DNA of 5,268 bases, from positions 1-5,268 of the forward strand of contig JAGMBH010000116.1 in NCBI GenBank assembly GCA_023129815.1, written 5' to 3'. Both the position numbers and the translations under genes were made by a program. Of this stretch, positions 1 through 4,902 are shown piece by piece. The notes below the pieces were generated by a model. It did no database searches and had not been told where the DNA came from. It saw only the letters and a program-made list of their open reading frames with translations. This stretch comes from Dehalococcoidia bacterium (GTDB lineage: Bacteria; Chloroflexota; Dehalococcoidia; GIF9; AB-539-J10). Numbering within the stretch: the first letter of the stretch is position 1; every line of letters begins with the position of its first letter.

Positions 1-57
1 CCTGATAAATCAGGCAACTACAAAGATTTGGGGGTGAAACACCTCCGAGATAGCTGA
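1..57 (+). CDS. Possible 3' end of an upstream gene (partial)
   Basis: Frame 1 is open from the window edge to a TGA at 55-57 and reads PDKSGNYKDLGVKHLRDS. The composition is protein-like, but 18 codons without a stop is not significant by itself, and I do not recognise the family. If real, the gene ends 54 bases before the aspS start, which would suit co-transcription. The same bases also form small hairpins (1-14 and 30-46), so the stretch could instead be non-coding leader. Confidence 0.3.
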   Translation, partial: PDKSGNYKDLGVKHLRDS

Positions 58-59
58 AA

Positions 60-104
60 TTGAACGGGGAAGCAAAATTAAACAGCCTGATTAATAAAAG
101 GAGG
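60..104 (+). promoter_or_regulatory. aspS leader with strong Shine-Dalgarno, similar to the clpP leader
   Basis: TTGAAC (60-65) is followed by GCAAAATTAAACAGCCT (72-88) and the Shine-Dalgarno AAGGAGG (98-104), seven bases before the TTG start of aspS. The same arrangement precedes clpP at 3663-3706. From position 72 to the end of the Shine-Dalgarno the two match at 26 of 33 positions without a gap. No convincing -10 box sits at the right distance from TTGAAC, so I do not call a sigma-70 promoter. The role of the shared block is unknown. Confidence 0.5.
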
Positions 105-111
105 GTATTTT

Positions 112-1920
112 TTGCTTAAGAGCCATAGTTGCGGTGAATTAAGGGAAAAACATGTCGGCCAGAAGGTAATTTTGGCTGGCTGGGTGCATCGGCGACGCGA
201 CCACGGTGGTATGGCCTTCATTGACCTGCGCGACAGCAGTGGCATAGTCCAGGTGGTGTTCAATCCACAAATATCACCAGAGGCATATCAAGTAGCTGGC
301 TCGCTTCGCCATGAATATGTAATTCAGGTTGAAGGAGAAGTTGTTTCCCGTCCTAAGGGTACAGAAAACCCTAAATTGGCTACCGGGAAAATCGAGGTTA
401 TGGCCCAAAAAGCTACTGTCCTTAATCCTTCAGAGACACCACCATTCTACATCAATGAAGATGTGGAAGTTGAGGAAAGCCTTTGTCTCAAGAACCGCTA
501 CTTATATTTGAGAAGGCCTAGAATGAGGGATAACATCATCCTGCGTCACAAGATAGTAAAGTTCATCCGGGATTTCCTCGATGCCAAGGGCTTTATCGAG
601 GTTGAGACGCCCATTTTGATTAAGAGCACTCCCGAGGGGGCGCGAGACTACCTTGTGCCCAGCCGCCTCAATCCGGGCAGGTTTTATGCTCTTCCCCAAT
701 CGCCTCAGCAGCTTAAACAGCTCCTCATGGTAGCTGGTTTGGAAAAGTATTTTCAGATAGCCAAATGCTTTCGCGACGAAGACCTGCGGGCTGATCGCCA
801 GCCCGAATTCACCCAGCTTGACTTAGAAGTAAGCTTTGTGGAGGAAGAGGATATATTGCAACTTATGGAGGAGCTTTTTACCTCACTTGTGGAGACCGTT
901 AAGCCTGCAATGCAACTAATAAAGCCTTTCCCACGCTTCTCCTATAAGGAGGCAGTGGAGAGGTATGGCACGGATAAGCCTGATGTGAGGTTTAGCCTGG
1001 AGCTTAAAGACATATCTGACATTGCGGCTCAAACCGACTTTGCTGTTTTCCGCTCCGCCATTGACAACCATGGCAAGGTGAAAGGAATTTGCCTTCCGGG
1101 CTGTGCCCATTATAGCCGTCATCAACTCAATGAGTTGACCAATTTGGCCCGGGGTCATGGAGCGGAAGGTTTAATAACCCTAGCCTTACCACCTGAGAGC
1201 TATCAGCTGTCAGCTATCAGCTCAAACAAAATCAAGTCAGCGGCTGCCAGACATTTAACTCAAGCCCAGTTAGAAAATATCGCCGCTAAGTTTGAAGCCA
1301 AGTCTGGTGACCTTTTGCTCATTGTGGCTGATAAATCGGAGGTAGTTAATAAAGCACTTGATGAGTTACGTTGTGAAATGGCACGCCGTCTTAATCTAGT
1401 TGATGCTGACTTACTGGCTTTTACCTTCGTAGTTGACTTTCCTTTATTGGAATGGAGCGAGGCCGCTAATCGCTGGGAGCCTATGCATCATCCCTTTACT
1501 GCTCTTCGAGAGAAGGATATACCACTGCTTGATACCGAACCAGCTAGAGTCCAGGCCCGCCATTATGATGTGGTGTGCAACGGATGTGAGCTTGGTAGTG
1601 GCAGCATCAGAATTCATAACCGCCAGCTTCAGGAGAAAATATTCCAGCTTCTGGGTTATAGTAAGGAAGAAATAGAAGAACGCTTTGGGCATTTTCTCAG
1701 GGCATTGGAATATGGAGCCCCACCCCATGGAGGTATCGCTATTGGGCTGGACCGCCTGGTCATGCTGCTGGCTAAAGAGCAGACTATCAGGGAAGTCATC
1801 GCCTTTCCTAAAAATCAAAACGCGGTTGACCTAATGTTCGATACCCCTTCCTATGTTGATGAGAAGCAGCTTGATGAGTTGAACCTTAAGTTGAAGCACG
1901 AGATTCTTCGCTCGGAGTGA
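112..1920 (+). CDS. aspS: Aspartyl-tRNA synthetase, probably non-discriminating (Asp/Asn)
   Basis: Cytoplasmic class II synthetase (602 aa, a normal bacterial length) that attaches aspartate to tRNA. Residues 1-105 form the OB-fold anticodon-binding domain. The catalytic domain has the flipping-loop segment STPEGARDYLVPSR (172-185), motif 2 FRDEDLRADRQPEFTQLD (220-237), the GAD insertion (about 290-425), HHPF (459-462), GSGSIRIHN (495-503) and motif 3 GIAIGLDRLVMLL (541-553, Arg548). His31 and Gly83 occupy the positions where discriminating enzymes such as E. coli's have Leu and Lys. This is the known signature of enzymes that also charge tRNA(Asn), and it implies a GatCAB amidotransferase elsewhere in the genome. 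The TTG start is chosen because TGA at 88-90 closes the frame upstream, AAGGAGG lies seven bases before it, and the next Met (34) would cut into the OB fold. A heptamer repeat is read within the GAD domain. Family assignment is certain; dual specificity is inferred. Confidence 0.97.
   Translation: MLKSHSCGELREKHVGQKVILAGWVHRRRDHGGMAFIDLRDSSGIVQVVFNPQISPEAYQVAGSLRHEYVIQVEGEVVSRPKGTENPKLATGKIEVMAQKATVLNPSETPPFYINEDVEVEESLCLKNRYLYLRRPRMRDNIILRHKIVKFIRDFLDAKGFIEVETPILIKSTPEGARDYLVPSRLNPGRFYALPQSPQQLKQLLMVAGLEKYFQIAKCFRDEDLRADRQPEFTQLDLEVSFVEEEDILQLMEELFTSLVETVKPAMQLIKPFPRFSYKEAVERYGTDKPDVRFSLELKDISDIAAQTDFAVFRSAIDNHGKVKGICLPGCAHYSRHQLNELTNLARGHGAEGLITLALPPESYQLSAISSNKIKSAAARHLTQAQLENIAAKFEAKSGDLLLIVADKSEVVNKALDELRCEMARRLNLVDADLLAFTFVVDFPLLEWSEAANRWEPMHHPFTALREKDIPLLDTEPARVQARHYDVVCNGCELGSGSIRIHNRQLQEKIFQLLGYSKEEIEERFGHFLRALEYGAPPHGGIAIGLDRLVMLLAKEQTIREVIAFPKNQNAVDLMFDTPSYVDEKQLDELNLKLKHEILRSE
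1198..1222 (+). repeat. Heptamer tandem repeat inside aspS
   Basis: Three and a half heptamers, AGCTATC–AGCTGTC–AGCTATC–AGCT, lie in frame in aspS. They make AGCTATCAGCT appear twice, 14 bases apart (1198-1208 and 1212-1222). They encode part of SYQLSAIS (residues 363-370) in the GAD domain, a segment about five residues longer than the matching E. coli region by my hand alignment. Similar heptamer strings occur as dispersed intergenic repeats in other bacteria, from memory. Confidence 0.7.
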
Positions 1921-1985
1921 TAAGGGATGAGGACTCAGAAGGACAACCCCTTTTTGTCACCTTGACCCTGAACCCTTCGCCTCTT

Positions 1986-2020
1986 GTCATTCTGAGGGAG
2001 TGAAGCGACCGAAGAATCTC
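1986..2020. repeat. GTCATTCTGAG…GAAGAATCTC palindromic repeat, copy 1
   Basis: Starts GTCATTCTGAG and ends GAAGAATCTC, with arms ATTCT (1989-1993) and AGAAT (2013-2017) around a purine-rich middle. A shorter copy with the same ends lies at 4617-4643. This end pattern is a widely dispersed intergenic repeat in many bacteria (general knowledge); its function is not established. Confidence 0.7.
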
Positions 2021-2049
2021 ACTCAGGGCAGGCTCCGGCGTGGCAGTCT
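2021..2049. repeat. Fragments of two further dispersed repeats
   Basis: ACTCAGGGCAGGCTC (2021-2035) matches ACTCAGGACAGGCTC (4954-4968) at 14 of 15 bases. It is followed by GGCGTGGCAGTCTTC, which resembles the 3' half (GGCGTGGCAATCTC) of the full repeat at 4578-4607. Both look like truncated pieces butted against copy 1 at 1986-2020. Confidence 0.5.
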
Positions 2050-2061
2050 TCAAGAAAAATC

Positions 2062-2084
2062 CCCTCTCCCTTGATGGGAGAGGG
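2062..2084. repeat. Perfect 9-bp hairpin, CCCTCTCCC/GGGAGAGGG
   Basis: Arms 2062-2070 and 2076-2084 are perfectly complementary around the loop TTGAT. Purine-rich GTGAGGGTG follows, with no T-run, so it is not a classical intrinsic terminator. A decayed relative lies at 4974-4994. It could still affect transcription or mRNA stability between aspS and tig. Confidence 0.65.
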
Positions 2085-2104
2085 CTAGGGTGAGGGTGAA
2101 ATTT

Positions 2105-2143
2105 CCCCCTCCCTCTAACTCCTTCCCGCCAGGGGAGGGAGGA
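2105..2143. repeat. C-rich palindromic repeat, copy A
   Basis: This 39-base unit matches 4352-4390 at 36 of 39 positions in the same orientation. Arms CCTCCCTC (2108-2115) and GAGGGAGG (2135-2142) are perfectly complementary. It sits between aspS and tig, and the second copy lies just after clpP. Confidence 0.75.
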
Positions 2144-2188
2144 GATGATGATTTGCGTGGGTAACTGTAGAATGACAAGGTGTGAAAT

Positions 2189-3493
2189 ATGAAAGTAACC
2201 CGTGAAAAGCTGGAGAATTGTCAGGTATCGCTTAATATAGAAGCTGAAGCCCGTGAGCTAGAAAAGGCTCTCGACGAAGCTTACCATCGGTTGGTTAGCA
2301 AAGTTTCTATACCTGGCTTCCGTAAAGGGAAGACTCCTCGAGCTATTTTGGAACAGCATCTAGGTAAAAGCACTTTGCTGGAGGAAGCCCTGGAGCGTCT
2401 CATACCCCAGCTTTATAAACAGGCGATTGAATCAGAGAAAATTGAACCTATTGCCCAACCACAAATAGAAGTTACTCAAAACGAGCCCTTAGTTTTCAAA
2501 GCCATTGTGCCGCTCAAGCCCACAGTTAAGCTTGGTGACTACCACAGCATAAAGCTAAAAGCTGAGCCGGTAGAAATCGGTGAGGGGGAAATTGGAGCTG
2601 CTATTGAGCAGCTTCGCCAACAACAGGCAGTATTACTACCTGTAGACCGCCCCGTCCAGCTTGGGGATTTCGTCACCCTGAGTATCGAGGCCACCATTGA
2701 GGGCAAGCCATTTCTAAACCATAAAGACCTGCTATATCAGGTGGATAGCAATTCAACCTTTCCCTTACCTGAATTTGCCCAAAAATTGGAGGGTGTAAAG
2801 AAGAACGAAGAGAGGATTTTTAGCCTTAAAGTTCCGGCTGACTATAGCATCAAGGAATTTTGTGGGCAGGAATGCCTTTTCAAAACCACGATTAGCGAGA
2901 TAAAGGAGAAACAATTGCCCCAGCTTGATGATGAGTTTGCCCAAAGTTGTAATTATGCTAATTTAACTCAGCTAAGGGAAGGGATAACGGCTGATTTGAG
3001 AGCTAAAGCGGAACAAAGGAGTCACCTGGAGCTAAGACAAAAAGCTATTGATGCCGTCGTCAAAGTCAGTGAAGTGGACTACCCCCCTATCCTGGAGGAC
3101 AGGGAAATTGACAGTCTTCTTGAGGATATGGCACGACGTTTTGGTTACCGGGAGGTGGAGGATTACCTGAAAAGGGTTAGCAAAACAGAGGAAGAGCTTA
3201 GAGAGGAATTGCGCCCCGTAGCTAAGAAGCGAGTTATTAATAGTCTTACACTGGATAAAGTGGCTGAAGAGGAAAAGGTTGAAATTACTTCCCCAGAAGT
3301 AGATAATAAAGTGGAGGAGATTCTCGGGGATGCTAAAGATAAGGAGAAAATGCGGAGATTTCTTGCTTTGCCTCAGGTTAGAGAGTCAATTGAACAATCT
3401 CTGCGTAGCCAAAAGACGATGGAGCGGCTGGTGCAGATAATCAGCGGGAATGAAAAGGAGGAAACAGGAAGTCGCTTATCAGGGGAAGCTTGA
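2189..3493 (+). CDS. tig: Trigger factor, ribosome-associated chaperone
   Basis: Binds the ribosome near the nascent-chain exit and shields emerging polypeptides in the cytoplasm; the family also has peptidyl-prolyl isomerase activity. The length of 434 aa is typical. The N-terminal ribosome-binding domain (about 1-115) carries the signature GFRKGK (43-48). The FKBP-like domain (about 155-243) follows, and the helical C-terminal arms run to the end. In the FKBP domain Leu, Phe, Tyr219 and Phe231 fit the hydrophobic pocket of E. coli trigger factor, but the usual IPGF is LPEF, with Glu for Gly, so isomerase activity may be reduced. The ATG is preceded by AAGGTG (2177-2182), six bases upstream, a weaker ribosome site than those of aspS and clpP. 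It is flanked by repeat-rich spacers and precedes clpP, as in many bacteria. A hairpin overlaps the stop codon. Confidence 0.97.
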   Translation: MKVTREKLENCQVSLNIEAEARELEKALDEAYHRLVSKVSIPGFRKGKTPRAILEQHLGKSTLLEEALERLIPQLYKQAIESEKIEPIAQPQIEVTQNEPLVFKAIVPLKPTVKLGDYHSIKLKAEPVEIGEGEIGAAIEQLRQQQAVLLPVDRPVQLGDFVTLSIEATIEGKPFLNHKDLLYQVDSNSTFPLPEFAQKLEGVKKNEERIFSLKVPADYSIKEFCGQECLFKTTISEIKEKQLPQLDDEFAQSCNYANLTQLREGITADLRAKAEQRSHLELRQKAIDAVVKVSEVDYPPILEDREIDSLLEDMARRFGYREVEDYLKRVSKTEEELREELRPVAKKRVINSLTLDKVAEEEKVEITSPEVDNKVEEILGDAKDKEKMRRFLALPQVRESIEQSLRSQKTMERLVQIISGNEKEETGSRLSGEA

Positions 3494-3510
3494 AGGGGCA
3501 ACCCCTTCAA
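3490..3510. other. Hairpin overlapping the tig stop codon
   Basis: Arms 3490-3498 (TTGAAGGGG) and 3502-3510 (CCCCTTCAA) are perfectly complementary over nine pairs, with loop CAA. The TGA stop (3491-3493) lies in the left arm. Only four A's follow and there is no T-run, so a rho-independent terminator is not supported. It may protect the tig mRNA 3' end. Confidence 0.55.
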
Positions 3511-3515
3511 AACCC

Positions 3516-3543
3516 ATCCCCCCTCCTTTGAAGGAGGGGGGAT
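3516..3543. repeat. Perfect 13-bp palindrome in the tig–clpP spacer
   Basis: ATCCCCCCTCCTT (3516-3528) and AAGGAGGGGGGAT (3531-3543) are exact reverse complements separated by TG. G-rich AAAGGGGGCG follows. The form resembles C-rich/G-rich palindromic intergenic repeats common in several phyla. It is a possible transcription attenuator but lacks a T-tract on the plus strand. Confidence 0.7.
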
Positions 3544-3587
3544 AAAGGGGGCGAGGCTAGTAAACAGTAAAGAGGTTGTTTAGAAAT

Positions 3588-3635
3588 GTAGTGCGAGGCT
3601 TTAGCCTCGTGCACGACCCTGAAGGGTCGCACTAC
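3588..3635. repeat. Compact pair of inverted REP-like elements
   Basis: Two 25-base units face each other and overlap at the palindrome GTGCAC-like centre. Each begins GTAGTGCGA when read inwards and ends TCGTGC. The left hairpin is CGAGGCT/AGCCTCG (3594-3600, 3603-3609); the right is CGACCCT/AGGGTCG (3614-3620, 3623-3629). The outer ends GTAGTG/CACTAC can pair, giving a three-way junction. A 5' GTAG beside a hairpin is the known hallmark of REP sequences mobilised by RAYT (TnpA_REP) transposases. Related units lie at 4399-4420 and 4460-4559. Confidence 0.75.
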
Positions 3636-3662
3636 GAAAATTAGAATGAGGCAAATCTAGTT

Positions 3663-3706
3663 TTGAATCTGAGGCAAAATTAGATAGCCTCGTAAAGTAA
3701 AGGAGG
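3663..3706 (+). promoter_or_regulatory. clpP leader with strong Shine-Dalgarno, similar to the aspS leader
   Basis: TTGAAT (3663-3668), then GCAAAATTAGATAGCCT (3674-3690), then AAGGAGG (3700-3706), five bases before the clpP ATG. It aligns with the aspS leader (60-104), needing one single-base gap near the 5' end. GAGGC (3671-3675) and GCCTC (3687-3691) can form a short stem, but the aspS copy does not keep that pairing. A partial local duplicate, GAGGCAAAT, lies at 3648-3656. Confidence 0.5.
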
Positions 3707-3711
3707 AGCTA

Positions 3712-4320
3712 ATGGACACAGTATCTCAGGTAATAATTCCCACCGTGACTGAAACTGGTGCTCATGGCGAGCGTGCTTCTTTTGACATATATTCGCTTCT
3801 GCTGCGGGAAAGAATTGTTTTTCTGGGCACACCTATCAATGACCAGATAGCCAATCTTATCATCGCCCAGCTCCTCTATTTAGAAAGGGAAGACCCAGAA
3901 AAGGATATCAGCCTTTATATTCATTGCCCCGGCGGGATAATCAGCGCTGGCCTGGCTATCTACGATACCATGCAGCTTCTGCGCTGCCCGGTGTCCACCA
4001 TTTGCGTTGGTCTAGCGGCCAGCATGGGCACCTTGCTTCTTTGTGCTGGCACCAAAGGCAAGAGGTATTCTTTGCCTAACTCCACCATACATCTTCACCA
4101 AGCGGTTGGTGGTGCTCAAGGACAGGCAGCCGATGTTGAGATCGCGGCTCGGGAAATTATGCGCATGCAGGAAAGAATCCGCAATATTCTGGCTAAACAT
4201 ACCGGTCAGACGGTGGAGAAAATTGCTCACGATACCGATAGAGACTTTTACCTCGACTCCCAGCAAGCGGTGGAATATGGCATTGTAGACGAGATACTCA
4301 GTAAGCCAGAGAAGAAGTGA
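3712..4320 (+). CDS. clpP: ATP-dependent Clp protease, proteolytic subunit
   Basis: Serine peptidase (family S14) that forms a two-ring barrel of 14 subunits and degrades proteins fed by a Clp ATPase. The 202 residues match the usual length. The catalytic triad is Ser104 (GLAASMG), His129 (IHLHQ) and Asp178 (DTDRD), with the 25- and 49-residue spacings of E. coli ClpP. CPGG (72-75) gives the oxyanion-hole glycines, and DIYSLLLRERIVFLG (25-39) is the typical N-terminal block. The oddities are Cys72 for the usual Ser of SPGG, and HQA instead of HQP after the catalytic His. The first residues before the conserved IIPTV segment probably act as a very short propeptide. The ATG follows AAAGGAGGAG closely. 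It lies behind tig, as in many bacteria, but no clpX follows within the window; the ATPase must be encoded elsewhere. Confidence 0.98.
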   Translation: MDTVSQVIIPTVTETGAHGERASFDIYSLLLRERIVFLGTPINDQIANLIIAQLLYLEREDPEKDISLYIHCPGGIISAGLAIYDTMQLLRCPVSTICVGLAASMGTLLLCAGTKGKRYSLPNSTIHLHQAVGGAQGQAADVEIAAREIMRMQERIRNILAKHTGQTVEKIAHDTDRDFYLDSQQAVEYGIVDEILSKPEKK

Positions 4321-4327
4321 AACGCTT

Positions 4328-4340
4328 GTCATTGCGGGCC
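4328..4340. repeat. Truncated 5' half of the GTCATTGCG repeat
   Basis: GTCATTGCGGGCC begins like the full copy at 4578-4607, but no matching GGCAATCTC arm follows. The C-rich repeat at 4352-4390 begins 11 bases later. It is probably a remnant, possibly interrupted by that repeat. Confidence 0.4.
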
Positions 4341-4351
4341 GAATTTCCTCT

Positions 4352-4390
4352 CCCCCTCCCTCTAACTCCCTCCCACCAAGGGAGGGAGGA
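4352..4390. repeat. C-rich palindromic repeat, copy B
   Basis: 36 of 39 bases match 2105-2143. Arms CCTCCCTC (4355-4362) and GAGGGAGG (4382-4389) are complementary. This copy lies 31 bases after the clpP stop and is the nearest strong hairpin, but it has no T-run. The G-rich arm also abuts ATCACCTCC, so GGAGG can pair alternatively with CCTCC just downstream. Confidence 0.75.
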
Positions 4391-4398
4391 TCACCTCC

Positions 4399-4420
4399 GT
4401 AGTGTCGGGATTTACCCCCG
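4399..4420. repeat. Single, diverged REP-like unit
   Basis: GTAGTGTCGGG, a TTTA-containing loop, then CCCCCG. It has the same 5' GTAGTG and central TTTA as the left unit of 3588-3635, with a short CGGG/CCCG stem. It is a weaker match than the other units. Confidence 0.4.
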
Positions 4421-4459
4421 CCTCAGTGGTTGAGGACGGAGCGGCGTTTGCAAATAAGC

Positions 4460-4559
4460 GTAGCGCGGGGCTTCAGCCCTATGTAGTAGCGAAGATTACT
4501 ACACGGGGTAGCCTCGCGCCAGGCAGCAGCGAATGCACGACCTTAAAAGGTCGCGCTAC
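4460..4559. repeat. REP-like pair separated by a 50-base insert
   Basis: The outer ends GTAGCGCG (4460-4467) and CGCGCTAC (4552-4559) are perfectly complementary. The left unit has stem GGGCT/AGCCC (4468-4472, 4475-4479). The right unit, read on the minus strand, has stem CGACCTT/AAGGTCG (4538-4544, 4547-4553). Between them lies a further inverted repeat TGTAGTA/TACTACA (4482-4488, 4497-4503). Both this element and 3588-3635 continue with GAAAAT after the closing CTAC. Confidence 0.65.
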
Positions 4560-4577
4560 GAAAATCAAGCGCCTCCT

Positions 4578-4607
4578 GTCATTGCGAGGCGAAGGCGTGG
4601 CAATCTC
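4578..4607. repeat. GTCATTGCGAGG…GGCAATCTC palindromic repeat
   Basis: Complete copy with arms ATTGC (4581-4585) and GCAAT (4599-4603). The ends have the same GTCATT…AATCTC frame as the ATTCT/AGAAT repeats, but the inner arm bases are exchanged in a compensating way. Half-copies occur at 4328-4340, 2036-2049 and, inverted, at 4914-4925. Confidence 0.7.
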
Positions 4608-4616
4608 GCCTCAAAT

Positions 4617-4643
4617 GTCATTCTGAGCGTAGCGAAGAATCTC
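4617..4643. repeat. GTCATTCTGAG…GAAGAATCTC palindromic repeat, copy 2
   Basis: Starts GTCATTCTGAGCG and ends GCGAAGAATCTC, with arms ATTCT/AGAAT. It is eight bases shorter than copy 1 at 1986-2020 and lies nine bases after the related repeat at 4578-4607. Confidence 0.75.
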
Positions 4644-4684
4644 AAGGTGGGAGAGCGAAACAATCACAGCCCTGTACACAGCCT

Positions 4685-4712
4685 TTGCTATAGGCTGAAT
4701 TGGGAGTATAAT
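4685..4712 (+). promoter_or_regulatory. Sigma-70-type promoter for the small membrane protein
   Basis: A perfect TATAAT (4707-4712) is preceded at 16 bases by TTGCTA (4685-4690), which matches four of six positions of TTGACA. Transcription would start near 4719-4721, at or just before the ATG at 4721, predicting a leaderless or nearly leaderless mRNA. Confidence 0.55.
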
Positions 4713-4720
4713 TAGGGGAA

Positions 4721-4888
4721 ATGCTTATCTTGCCAAGCTTGCTGAAAGCAGATTTCATAGCTTACCTGGCCAGCCCTCAGAGGTTCTGGGGCTTGGGCAA
4801 AGTAGGCTTAATCACCACTATTGTTGTTTCTGTCATCCTTATTGTGACCTTCGTATGGATATTCCACGGCACCAAGAAGCGAGACTGA
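4721..4888 (+). CDS. Small single-pass membrane protein, 55 aa, family not recognised
   Basis: The translation starts MLILPSLLKADFIAYL and ends WIFHGTKKRD. Residues about 28-48 (starting VGLITTIVVSVILIV) are a clear hydrophobic membrane helix. The tail HGTKKRD is basic and, by the positive-inside rule, probably cytoplasmic; the N-terminal 27 residues form a short amphipathic region with FWGLGK before the helix. The length and single helix recall accessory subunits such as SecE, but I see no motif supporting that, so no function is given. AGGGGA lies only two to three bases before the ATG, too close for a normal Shine-Dalgarno; together with the TATAAT at 4707-4712 this suggests a leaderless transcript. 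TTG at 4730 is an alternative start, 11 bases after AGGGG. It is not derived from the neighbouring repeats, and its codons look ordinary. Confidence 0.6.
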   Translation: MLILPSLLKADFIAYLASPQRFWGLGKVGLITTIVVSVILIVTFVWIFHGTKKRD

Positions 4889-4902
4889 CTCCTTCACTCC
4901 TT

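Noticed and set aside
1..111. Possible T-box or other riboswitch upstream of aspS
   Set aside because: No T-box antiterminator core, specifier loop or terminator with T-run is visible in the 111 bases available.
1444..1818. 124-codon open frame antisense to aspS
   Set aside because: It lies wholly opposite conserved synthetase motifs, which constrain the sequence; it has no ribosome site and no recognisable product.
3516..3543. Rho-independent terminator after tig
   Set aside because: The stem is strong, but G-rich sequence follows instead of a T-run.
3588..3635. Cloverleaf-like fold suggesting a tRNA
   Set aside because: At 48 bases it is too short and lacks T-loop, D-loop and anticodon features; it is explained as two inverted REP-like hairpins.
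4388..4397. GGATCACCTCC, identical to the 3' end of 16S rRNA
   Set aside because: The match is only 11 bases (from 4388) and arises where the C-rich palindrome meets the next repeat; nothing upstream resembles 16S rRNA.
4402..4626. Plus-strand open frame of 74 codons
   Set aside because: It is made almost entirely of the REP-like and GTCATTGCG repeats, has no Shine-Dalgarno, and its translation has no recognisable or balanced protein character.
4578..4643. CRISPR array from adjacent repeats
   Set aside because: There are only two related but different palindromes, nine bases apart, with no regular repeat-spacer pattern and no cas gene.
4533..4715. Plus-strand open frame of 60 codons
   Set aside because: It starts inside a REP-like hairpin, reads through two dispersed repeats and overlaps the -10 box of the next gene.
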